DNA from: Todiramphus chloris collaris
Lineage: Eukaryota > Chordata > Aves > Coraciiformes > Alcedinidae
DNA length: 64,000 nucleotides
Direction of reading: 5' to 3'
NCBI GenBank assembly: GCA_025345505.1
Contig: JANVCC010000130.1
Location: forward strand, 4,812,897-4,876,896
Under the pieces are notes generated by a model. It did not search any database, was not told the DNA's origin, and was given only the letters and a program-made list of their open reading frames with translations. How positions within the stretch are numbered: the stretch's first letter is position 1; each line of letters begins with the position of its first letter. The position numbers and the translations under genes were made by a program. Positions 1-39,500 of this stretch are shown in pieces.

Positions 1-27650
<27,650 letters not shown>

Positions 27651-28080
27651 CACCAGCCCGGCAGAGAAGCCACGGCGGAGGCTGACGGCGAAGGACCCGC
27701 GGTGCAGCGGCCAAACGCATCCTCCCGCCGCACCGGCGCCGCGCCCGAAGGTTCCGGGCCCACGGAGGGGGGGCCCCCTGGCGGGGGTCAGTGCCGATAG
27801 ACCGACACGCAGACAGGCGGACACCCCCACGCAGAAGCGGGGCGAAGGCTGGGGGCTTTGCTGAGGGCGGTCAGGCCTGCCCCTGCTTGGCAGGGCTCTC
27901 CACAGCACCGCCTTCCAGTGCCTTGGCTCCTCGTCGGGGACTCCAATGGCATTTGGGGCTTTCCCCCTGAATCCTTCAGCTGGCAGCCCCCCGACCCTCG
28001 CTGCCGAGACCCGGCCCTGCCAACTGCTGAAGGCCCGGGAGCAGGCAGGCAGAGGCCACAGAGGAGGGCACAGAACAAGA

Positions 28081-30060
28081 GTACGAGCTGATTTTTTACC
28101 ATTTTTAGCACGCAAAGCAACGTGGAGCGTAAGATTTTAGCATTATTGTTGCCTTTCTCCGACCTTAGTGTAGAACGCTAACCACATCACCTACACACTG
28201 ACTTTCTTTGCCAGTGTTGATGCTTTAGAGACACCAAAATCCCAGTCAAATAGGGGTCTGCTCATTTTCCCCAGTTTAAGATTAAACAAGTAACATTAGC
28301 AACCTTTGAAAATTCCTGTGACAGCAAGTTTTTGTCAGTTCACATCTAATACTTGCTGCTTTAAAAGCAGAGTGTGCAAACAGTAATTACGCACATGTAT
28401 CTGCTGTTTTCCATTCTGCATGAATAAAGTCCACCAAGTTTGGTCTGTAACCCGCAAATCCTGGACATGAAGGCCCAGGTTAAACACCAGAGCAGAAACA
28501 TTTCAAATCACTTCCATCCAGTTTCCAGCCTCAAGTTAGCCTGAAGTGTTTGTTTCATACATGCCAATCCTACAACATCCTACATGGCTTTCCATCTAAT
28601 TAACTACATGCTCACCAAGCAACCAGCCAAGTCCGATTGACCTGTTACCCTGGAACCTGGTCTGTTAGCCATGGTTAGTGTGTCACTGGAAATCATGATT
28701 ACTTCTGCAATATAAAACTGTAACACATTAAAAATGAGACAGGATTAAGAGTTCTTTCTTACCTTTCTAAACCAAGTGACTGTTATTTTCTATCACTTAC
28801 AGGAAGCCTAAGTTATACAGCACAAGCTTTCAGCCATGTTTACTCCAAAAACTTTGTTACTACTGTGTAACTGGCAAAAAAATAATTTTAAAAAGAGTTG
28901 ATTAGAAGCAAATATTTGTGATTTTACAGGTTTGCAAATTCAGCACTATGTGCTTTTCAGGTATTCTTTAACTTTGCTTTGGAGCTATTGTAAACTGTTC
29001 ACAGAGAGATTAAAAAAAAAATTAATTAATCTGGGATTCCAAAAGATGAAAATCCAGACATGGCTGAGTGGCAGGCATTAGGAATACTGTAAATTCAAAC
29101 AACATTGTATTTTCAGCATATTCTCATCACATTGGACCCAGGCACATGCAGTACAGCTAGCACTTCCAGACTGTCTGAGTTGTGCAGAGTTATTCTGACT
29201 AATGCTACTAAAAGGGAGCAATCCCCCCCTTAAATATGTTCTCAGAGACATGCTACTATAGTCAGTGATGGGCTTAGCCTTGGCCAGCAGTGGGTCCGTC
29301 TCACAGACAAATGGCATTGGCTTTATCAGACTTGGGAGATCCTTATAGGAGCTTCTCACAGAACCACCTCCCCACTAGCAAAACCTTTGCCCCACAAACC
29401 GAATACAACCTTCTTCCACATCTTGTCCAAAAACTGGACTCATCACCCAGTGTGCAGTACATCCAGTTCTCACACCCTCAGGAGAGATGTTGTTTTATTG
29501 TGGGGTTGGACAATCTTGGGTGCTTGCTAGTTTCCACAAAGCAAGCACACCGAAGGGAACTCTGCATGCTGTATTTATACACAAAACTTGTAAATTTAAT
29601 CATTCTTCCAGCCCATGCTCTTTATGATGATTGGTTAGTAATTTACATACAATTATAATACTGCTGACTGAATACTTCCACTACTACGCCTGCTGAGGGG
29701 AAGGGGCTTCACCGGGTCAAGGGTCCTTTTGACCTATGGGTGTGATTTATTGTGTTATAATGAAGGTAGTTCAGCTAAGGATAGGCAGACCTTGAGTTCT
29801 GAGAAGCTGGCAATATATAATTGAATAGTCTTCTTCAAGGCCTAATTGCTCTGGGATGTCCCTGTTAAAGGACACTTCTTCTGATTACAAGTGTTAACAT
29901 CTTGCCCTAATGCAAAGCCAGCTCTGTTTTAGTCTTCAGCACAAGGAGTCAAGATTTAAGCAAGCGAGCGTTTTGAATGTTGTTTGTTCAGCTAGATTAA
30001 AGTCACTGTGCTCCAGCTGCAACTGAAGTCACAGAAAAATAAAGAGTCACACCGTATTAT
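28081..30060. other. spacer between POLR3B 5' end and TCP11L2 3' region
   Basis: AT-rich, with no recognised gene, repeat or RNA. A 122-codon ORF at 29290-29658 and its antisense partner have no recognisable homology and no splice-site context, so I treat them as chance. Confidence 0.7.
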
Positions 30061-31304
30061 TAGTGCAGTCATTTCTCTTCGGCATTTAATAATCAATGAC
30101 ATTTACGAAAGTTTACATAAATGACTTTTCACCACCAGTGGTATCACAAACAAAATTTAATGCATGTAAAACCGCAAATATTTGTATTTCAACAAAGAAA
30201 GCTGCTACAGAACGTGCCTTGTTTCACAAGGAGAACTTCAGAGGAGAGGCAAGTGCATTTCAGCCACGGTAGCGTAAACAGCATGCAACACATGACATTA
30301 AACAGATGCAATATCCATGTTTGAAACATTAAATAAAAATTAAGATACATTAAACAATCACTTGAAACACAGGCCATGCTATAAAATGCCCCTTGCAAGT
30401 CACCTTAATCACCAAAAAACTCCCATGAATCCTAATTTTTTGTACATTTACTGGTAAAAAACTAGTATGACAGTTTCCCCAGTACATTAGAGATCTATAG
30501 TTTGATACTTATTTTTACAATAGAATGCATATAAAGTATTAATGATTAAAAGTTCATAATCACTTTATAAACCATCTTCAAATGTTCATAAAAATCTTCT
30601 TTTGGCCGAAGCTCAAAATAATTTAGATCCTTCTAAATATGTAGCAAATCCCTAAGATTTAATTCCCTGTACTTGCATTGGAAATGCATTTTTCTCTCAA
30701 CGATTTTGAATTGCATATCAAAGTCTCATATTTATCTGAGCAAGCCTGTTTTAGCTAGTGGCAAAATTACTGTATCTAAGAGTTCCTTTCTGTCAGGTTT
30801 TTCAGGCTTCCGGAAACAGTTCCCTTTAAAATATGTACTCATCTTTATTTTGTGCAATGCTTTTACAAGGGTAGAGCAGAAGTGCACTAGAGAAATTTCT
30901 TTTCTAAAAAAGGCATTTTGAAGAAAGTTTTTCTTACCGTGTACATGTGACCAAAGTCATTGGACACCGAGGAACAATGGACTAGAAGTCATTTCCCTTA
31001 CTAAAGAGTACACAATTCTCTGTAAAAATGGACTACAAAACCACAGTGATAATTAATGCCCAGGTTTTTTTAGACCTTTATGATAGACACAGTAATGTAC
31101 ATACACAATTTATATGACACATTAAGCTTTTACGGGCAATTTTTTTGTCTCTTCATAAAAAATAGATTGTAATATAAAATATTAAAAACAAGCTATATAA
31201 CTTGTACCACATGGAGGTTTTATATATATATATGACATTTTAAAAGGATTATTATATGGCAATATATTAAAAGATCATTTTCAAGTAAATTATGATTCAA
31301 TTTC

Positions 31305-32052
31305 ATAGGCAAGTGCAGGGTCCTGCACCTGGGTGGGAACAATCCTCATTATCAATACAGACTGGGGGATGAGGTGATAAAGAGCAGCCCTGCGGCAAAG
31401 GACTTGGGGGTTCCGGTGGACAAGAAGCTGGACGTGACCCAACAGCATGGACTTGCAGCCAAAAGGCCAATCTCGTTATGGGCTGCATCAAAAGAAGTGT
31501 GGCCAGCAGAGCAAGAAATGCGATTCTGCTGTTCTCCTCTGCCCTGGTGAGACCTCACCTGGAGTACTGTGTCCAGCTCTGGAGCCCTCAGCATGGGAAG
31601 GACATGGACCTGAAGAAGCAGGTCCACAGGACAGCCACAAAAATAATCAGAGGACTAGAACACCTCTCCTACAAGGACAGGCTGAGGGAGTTGGGGCTGT
31701 TCAGCCTGGAGAAGGCTCCAGGGAGACCTTATAGCAGCCTTCCAGTACCTGAAGGTGGCCTACAAGAAAGTTGGAGAGGCACTGTTTACTGTGATAGAAC
31801 GAGGGCAATGGTTTAAAACTAGAGAAGGGCAGATTTAGATCTGACTTTAGGAAGACATTCTTTACTATGAGGGTAGGGGAACACTGAAACAGGATGCCCA
31901 GGAGCATGGTGGAGGCCACATCCCTGCAGACATTCAAGGTCAGGCTTGAGGAGGCTCTGAGCTAGCTGAGGATGTCCATACCTACTGCAGGGGGGCTGGA
32001 CTAGGTGACCTTTAGAGGCCCCTTCCAACCCAAGGTATTCTATGATTCTATG
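31305..32052 (+). mobile_element. CR1 LINE fragment with 3' part of reverse-transcriptase ORF
   Basis: About 750 nt of CR1 in plus orientation, ending in the characteristic attctatgattctatg tail at 32038-32052. At 31478-31720 a frame encodes the C-terminal end of the CR1 ORF2 protein ([20 protein letters not shown], then IIRGLEHLSYKDRLRELGLF). A frame change near 31725 breaks it, so it is a dead copy. The endonuclease and most of the reverse transcriptase are absent (5' truncation). Confidence 0.93.
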
Positions 32053-32571
32053 TCTGTAATACGTATTCCAGTATTGTCTATTCCCAGTAATCTGAAACAG
32101 GAAAAATAAAGCCTGCGTAAATTTACAGACATTTACTCCCACATCTCTGTTTCAAGCCTATTCATTTTCTGACTGCAAGATTCCTGATGCCTTAGATGTG
32201 AACTAAGAGTTAGGGCCTATTCCAAAGAAATCTGAAGAAAAGTGCAGTATTTCTCACAAACTCAGTGAATCTAATCACATTTTCAAGAATGATTAATCAT
32301 TTGGTTTCCTGGTTTCACGCTTTGAAAAAAGCTTATGCCCTCATCCAACAGAGCACAAAAAGGGGAAGCTGCTCTGTGGGACTCCGTGAGGTCACTCAAG
32401 TGCTTTTTTGGGAATAAAGGTCAGAAAGACTTAAGTTAAAAATACTTAATACCCATTAAGTTCAAAGATCAGTACATATACATATTACAAATTAGATTTA
32501 AGTCTGTATGATGTCCACTGGATAAACAAAATGCTTATAAACATTATATACAGCAATTTACTCTCCCACTA

Positions 32572-32590
32572 CCCCCCCCCCCCCCCCCCC
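32572..32590. repeat. C19 homopolymer
   Basis: Nineteen consecutive C on the plus strand, that is G19 in the TCP11L2 sense direction. Length may be affected by sequencing slippage. Confidence 0.9.
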
Positions 32591-33278
32591 GCCTCATGTT
32601 TCTTAGGTGTTTATCATTAATCACAATTACAGTGGAGAAGTTCTGAATGATTCCTACACTAAGTGGTAAGTGCTTCTTCTGTAACTGCTACACTCCAAAC
32701 AACTTGTAATACTGGCATTCCTTAATGTAACTGAGGCTAAATTCTGGTTCTAGCTATTACAGGAGTACCAGAACTTGGCCTCAGATGAACCTAGCTTTGG
32801 TTACAAAAGCAGTTATACTATACTTTTCTGCCTCCAAGCCTTTCAGAAACACAGTTGTTTTATTAGGTGTTGCTCTACAAAAATACAATGTAAGCATAGT
32901 ACATTTTATCTACATTTTTTTGTCACTTTGTAGTTGCATTGCTATATGTAAATATATTTAAGTTGAAAAATAAAATTATGTTTTAATGGTGGCAAAAGAG
33001 AAAGTACTTTGCCAGCTCTTTCCCACTGTAAATACTAATAAATGCTGGCCTTGAAAACTAAGAATTTACTGGCTACTAGAGGTGGCACAGTCCATAAAAT
33101 AAATTTAGTATAATATATATGCCCTTGAAATTAATTTCTTTCCAGTGAATTTGAGAAACTATCTGCATACATTTTACAGCATCTCATTAATAGTCACTGG
33201 AGTGACTTGTTCTTAGTGGGAAAGTCAGATCACTGTCTTGGAAGGTAAAAAAGGTGTAGAGAAATAGGTCACATTTTT

Positions 33279-33517
33279 TCAATTGGCAGGTGTTTCTGTT
33301 TTCTCCATTGGTGCCTCAGGAAAAAGCAGTTTTCTAAGTATGTTTGCATAGAATGGTCCATACACTTGTTTATTAAAGTTTACAATGCTTGCATACTGCG
33401 ATCCAACAAACTCCATCTCTGTCTGAATCACAGAAAGGCCTCCTGGCATAGTAGGCATACATTTCTGACAACTGGGAAGAGCAAGCAAGCTTCTCATGAA
33501 GAACTGGATTCGTTTGT
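33279..33517 (-). CDS. TCP11L2: TCP11L2 exon 10, terminal coding exon (residues 431-509 and stop)
   Basis: Completes Asp431, then [60 protein letters not shown] and [18 protein letters not shown], then TGA. Acceptor atttcag. Confidence 0.95.
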
Positions 33518-36500
33518 CTGAAATGGAACATAAAGTATGCTCAGAACAAAAGTAAACCCAAGATGAAGCCATACACACTTCACACGCACATCGGTACAGT
33601 AAAAAAATCCAGAGCTGTTGCCTACACGGCTTTCTCAAGGCCATGTTGTAGGGGGAAGCAATACTGAAAGCTTCTTCAAGCTGCCTCCTAAAAGGTGAAC
33701 ACGGTATAGACCTACTGCAACAAGTTACATTACCTAATACAAATAAGTCTCAAAAAAACAAACCAAAACCCACTGGATTTAAACCCAAAACTGACAGAAG
33801 GGAGGCTGAATAGCACTCATTTTCCCAAGTTCTTCTCCATAACTCTAGCATGTCTAGGCTTGTTTGTACAGACAACCTTTGAAATAATCTAGCAACAAGT
33901 AACCACGCTCTGCAGCATACCAAGAACACCATCTACATGTAAACTACATTTCCTTACTCATAGTTGACCCAGCAATTTACTGCAGCAAGAAAGTGCTTTT
34001 AAAAAAAAAAAAAAATCATGAGATAGCTGCTTAAGCTTGCTGGGAGTAAGTTGTACACAGACACATACAGTAAGACAATCACGTATTCTCTTACTAACCA
34101 ATCAAGGTACTGATGGGATTGTTCTCCTCAACAATGTGAGCAATTTGACCCAATAGATTACTCTGCATTTCTTCATTAAGAGTAGGAAGACCTCTTTCAG
34201 TTAGAGACCTGTTCACTTTGCTGCAAATCTGGACACCAATAGCATTCAGAGCCTCCTTCAAATCAAAAGTCCTGGAAGAAAGAAACAGAAAAGCATTAAC
34301 TTTTGCAGTTTCTGTAGCACAGGTTGTAAGGTGACCTCACTTGTCTCCTTTCCCTTTTATTTTCAATCTGCTCTCTGCAATGGGAAAATTCATAATCTCT
34401 TGCAAGATGCAAGACAAATCTTGATGTAGAAAACAAAATAGGGACCTATTTGCGATTCAAATGGGAAAAATAATTTCAAGCGTGCAGCAGCAGCGACACC
34501 AGTCAATTCTGCCCTTATGCTTCGCTGTTTCCCTGGGCCATGTGCACAGCACTTAATGAGGAAAAAGCAGACTGGAAAACTGTTTTAAGGGACACTCTTC
34601 CAGATCACACCAGACTGGCTTGTAGTGCAAGTGGCAGCAGAAACAGGCAAACAGCTTAAACTACTTGCAGCAACTGTGAAGACAATTTAGTGAATGCATT
34701 GCCGCAGCATCTCCAGTACGAATGAACCTTAGAGTACCAGGCTCCAAATTCTGCAGAATAACATCAAAATTAACATTTCATTAAAATACAACTCTGAAAA
34801 CATTGTGCCTAACATAGTGGACTTGTATTGTAAAAGGAATAGATACGTATTATTAAAATTTGGTATTTTCCCATTATTCACAAGCACTGGCAGTGACATT
34901 TGAATTGTTTCCAAGGGTTTTCTGATTCACCTGCTATTTACTGTTTAAAAATAGAATATGAGAAGTGATAAAAAACAAGGCCTTACTTCTTGCTCATGCC
35001 TTCAAGAAGAGGAACAGAGATCCTTTTCAGTTGTTCAGCAAAGTCAGGCACATCTACAATTGCTGCACCCACCATATTGTTTGTTATGAGACAAACACAG
35101 GCTATGATTTTTAACTGATTGAGCTTTTCTCTCAACTCCTGAAGACGAACTTCATCTGTCATTAGAGTCTAGGATTGAAACAACAATACTAATTTAGGAA
35201 CACAGAGGGAGAAAGGCAGGGAAAAGGACATGTAAAGGATGTAATCATGAAGTATTGATATTTTTAATCATAAATGTGCAAAGTCAGAAGACACAGAAGC
35301 TGAAATGTCATGAATACGAAGTATTGCACAGTGGCACTATGTACAAGTACCGGAACTAATAGCAGTGGCAGGAAGAAAGATAATGCCTCCAGTGCAGAGG
35401 AAAAGGGACATTGCATCTTACTCCTCATCACTGCTGACAAATCTGCAGCCAACAATTCAGCCCATGATGTGGAATGCTCAGGGGATACACAGAACATTGC
35501 AGTGATCAAGGTTAGACAGAATAGTCTTCTGGGTACATCTGTACTTTGATAAATGCCATCATCTGTAACTGACCGACAGTGATGAACAACTGTGCATGAC
35601 AACCACCAGTTGAACTACCAGAGCATGTTCTGCAAGTGATACATAACTGGCTGGGTTTTTATTTTCCGTTTGGTTGGTTGGGGTTTTTTTTTGTTTGGTT
35701 TGGTTTGTTTGTGTTGGGTTTTTTTGTTTTTTGTTTTGTTTGGGTATTTCTGTTTTGTTTGTTTGCGTTTTTGTTTGTCTGTTTGTTCTTGTTTTGATTG
35801 TGGTTTTTTTGTGTGGTTGGTTTGGTTTGTTTGTTTTTCCTGTAGCTGGTTGATCACACCAAGAACGTAAGCAACTTCCACAGCAAGCTGTAGCTGGAGT
35901 GACATTTTAGGTTAGAAAAAATTTATCCTAACCAAATCCCTCCACTGAGAAGCACAGGGGCATTAGCATTCAACAGCTGGGTAGTAACTTCACAGTATGA
36001 CAAACTAGTTCCACTAAGGGATACCTGTGCGTAGCTCTTATTCAAAACTGTTCAAAGGAAGGTAAATAAGGTGGTTTCCCTTCTGTCCAATGACTGAGAG
36101 CACTAAAAGCATCTTCATGTATTTAGTAAATTCTCTGCCAGGCCACCTTAAGTCTAGCTAAGACGCTCACTGCAGATGCTATTTTTAGCCCTGACTGATG
36201 GACAGTTTCAAATTGGCTTTACAGAAAGTTGCAGAGGTCAGTGACCAAGAGTTGGAGGGAAAAACTGAGCACCTATTCTTAAAGCAGTACTTTATATGCA
36301 CTGAGGAAGGATGAACATCTAACTTTACAGTGCTTTGAGTTTTTACCACTTCTGTTCTAAAGCAAAAGCGATCCCACAACAGTTCCTGTTGCCGTTCGGA
36401 AAATGGGATGCTATAGTTGGTTCTCTCAAGGATACAGAAAGCCAACTGCTGTCAGTACAAAGCCCAGCCTTTGACCATGGCCAAGACCGCTCTTAGGGTG

Positions 36501-39500
36501 GAGCTGATGAGCTACGATTGGATAGAGGGAAAACAACCTTTATGTTGTTCTTTTCTAGTTACTGACTTGCCCATCTCATATTTCAGAAAGCAGACTAGCA
36601 CATACTCTGGAATTCTACATTTGCACTTCTTAAGCTTCTGAATAGTAAGAGAATATTTCACTTCTTGTCATCAACAGCAGGATTTTTATACTACACCAAT
36701 GTTTCCATACAGCTAGAAATTGGAAGACACTGAAATACACTTCTTACCTCGGGAATTGTTTTGCGGTAATCCCATTTTAACAGTTTCAAGTAGCCATTGT
36801 TTAGCACCAGTGTAGGACTAATAATTGGTTTAGAACTACTATCAGCAACAGGGGATGATGAAGATCCATCAGAAATAGATGACAATTCATCTTCTATGGA
36901 TTCCTTTATCCATTCTGTTGTGAGATCCAGGGCACCTAAGTGTTGCAAATTGGCAAAGACTTACTGCACACTTTCCTCAAAATAAGCACTAGCTTGAGGA
37001 AAAGAGCTGTACATAAACAAGAGTGCTGAACTTCTGAAGACTAAACATACATGGTGGACAGCTGAGTCTTTGCACATGTAAATATTTTCTTCCTCACTTT
37101 CTTCCACTGATCATCATCCATTGGTTACCTTAATATTCTAGCTAGCTTGTTAGACTTCAGCCAAGATTTTTGGGTAAAATGTCTCAAAGTCCAAGTTCCA
37201 AAAGCACTTTCTCTTCCTTTTTCAGGAAGGCCACTTAATTGGGGCACAACACTGGGAAGTAGAGGTGAAGGGAGATGTACTGCATTAACTGCAAATGAAT
37301 TGCTTTTAAAGAATTCTCTCTCAGGCTACATATATAAACACTGAAGGTAACACCAGTGGCTCAGGGTTCCCATTTGAGAAGCCCATGCTCCAGACGTTAG
37401 TAAGTTTCCTTTTTCTTCCTGGGAAACCATTTTCCTGAACACTGTTTAGCTGTATTACACAAGACCCGCAATAGTGGATTGAGTTGACTCCGTATCACCT
37501 AAGAAATTTTCCTCAGAACCTGCCTTTGTTTATTAGGAAGAATTGATCCTGTCCCTTCCAACTTTCAAGCACGCTAACTGGTTTTACATGTGTACTTCAG
37601 AGTAACACCAGACTTGCTGTGCACAAAAGAGATGAAGTTTCATCTTTCAGTATGTAGGGCTTCTGCCTCCAGAGAGTAAGAGCCACTGTTGTTAGTTTTT
37701 CAGATACTAACCAATTTAGCACCTACAAATTAGCCTGAAAGTGCCCCAGATTACAAATAAACATACCTTATAGCAAGTTAAGCAATTGCCCATTGGTAGC
37801 TTGCTCAGCAAAGCATTTTTGCATTAGTTAGCTCCAGACAAGAAACTCAAATTTTCCTCCAAATTAACTGCAATTAATAGATTCTTTTGTAACTTGTCTT
37901 TAGTCCACTTTTTAAAGAAAGGTTTAATTAAATATAACCTGATACCTACTTGGTGTTTCTTCAAGAATTTCCTGGAATTTTGTTCTTTCATATTCCACCA
38001 AATTACGCTGAAGGTACGGCCTAAGGTTTTGAATTGTGTAATTAGCCATATCCATTTTCATCAGGTCCAAAACACGGAATATTTCTCTGAAAGAAAGAGT
38101 TTAACATTCAACAATTACAATAGTCTCTTGATTTTAACCAGCGCACGCACGAGGCACACCTAGATTAGCACTTAAAACTTAAATTCTGGGAGAAGTAAAC
38201 TCCCCAAATGATATTTCAGTTTAATGGATATGTTACCTATCTTCCAGAATACTTCAAGGAGTATTGCACATAAGGCTTGGTGTAAGTTACAGAAAACAGG
38301 ACAAATACGTAGCATCACTAAATGCTACAACCCTATCACAGAACGAGGAGGGGCTTCAAGGACAATATCAACTGGCACGTTTCAGCATAATTGAACAGAT
38401 TTTAACTTTTTAGCTACTCTACTTGCACAGAGATACAATCCTTCTGACCCAGTTGCTTTGGTCCCTGTATACGATCCAAGTTGCAATGAAACGGTAGAAC
38501 CACAACTACCATTTACTCTTAATAATTCAGTGTACCTAAGGAGCAGTAAGCTGCTTTCTGCCCTTTTATGCAAGTGTTTTACTCATGTTCAAGTAATATT
38601 TCAAACACAAAGTTTGGCATCCTAGAGGAAGCATACCAGCAGCTCAAGAAGGAACAGTGCAAATGTGATGTTTAAATTTTGTAGAGATGAACAAGACTGA
38701 AAAAACCAGCTCCGAAACACAGATTACTGCAAAAGTGCTTTTTTCTTGTTGTTCAGTGGCTTATTCAGAGCTGCTAGCATTTGATACAGGCATTCTATCC
38801 CTTTCATTAAAAGATACATGTGATACTGTGGTCACAGTCATAACACCTCTGCTTTATAAAAAATACTTTTTTTTATAGTTTGAAAAGAGGCATTATGTAA
38901 ACTCACACATTTTTAGCTGTCTTTTTAAGACATTACCCCCCTCTTCCATTGCTCAGTACTCTTTCAGAGGAGCACTTTCTCCTCTGTAAACACCCACCCA
39001 AATACCAACCTCAGTAATTCTACGATATTGTCAGTTGCTTTTAACTGTTTTATATCGTTGTCTCTTATTGGAGCACATAACTTTCCCATAGTGTTGATGA
39101 TATAGTTAGCTAGCCCATGAATATCAACAGCATTATGTTCTGCCTGCTGTCTTATAAGATCTGTATCCAGAACTTCACAGATTTGATTCTGAATCCTGTT
39201 TGCTCCCGGAGTCAGGAAGGAGAGAAGAATCTAAAGTAAGGGGAACGTAAAAAAAAAAAGGAAAAACTTATCAGTAAAAGACAAACCACTTAGTAAATAC
39301 ACAGAAGTAAGATTTTTAATATTAATGTCAAGTATATTTAGATGACTACTTATAACAAGATACATTAAGACTGAACATTTTCTAAGGTAGTTGGAAACAA
39401 TGACTGTTAAAAGGCTCACAGTACAGCTCTGCAGAAATGCTCAAAAGCCAGTGAACCAGAAAGCCTGTCAATAATGAGACTCAGAAACTAGGAGGCTGTC

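Larger units (their letters stand above)
30061..33278 (-). other. TCP11L2: probable TCP11L2 3' UTR and 3' flank
   Basis: Lies directly downstream of the TCP11L2 stop. Minus-strand poly(A) signal candidates are ATTAAA at 32982-32987, AATAAA at 32858-32863, and further AATAAA at 30844-30849. A CR1 copy (31305-32052), a C19 run (32572-32590) and a short TA repeat (31218-31233) interrupt the region. Which signal is used cannot be decided from sequence, so the UTR may be about 0.4 kb or up to about 3 kb long. Confidence 0.5.
33518..36747 (-). other. TCP11L2: TCP11L2 introns 7-9
   Basis: Introns at 33518-34098, 34272-34986 and 35169-36747, with exons 8 and 9 between them. The only notable content is the GTTT-rich block at 35653-35839 in intron 7. 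Confidence 0.8.

Noticed and set aside
29290-29658. 122-codon plus-strand ORF in the POLR3B-TCP11L2 spacer
   Set aside because: No recognisable homology, no CpG island or splice sites, and an antisense ORF overlaps it; most likely chance.
31447-31816. Possible protein gene with reverse-transcriptase-like sequence
   Set aside because: It is the truncated, frame-broken 3' part of a CR1 LINE, not a host gene.
35615-35905. 96-codon Lys/Gln/Thr/Asn-rich ORF on the minus strand
   Set aside because: It is a translation of the T/G-rich simple repeat.
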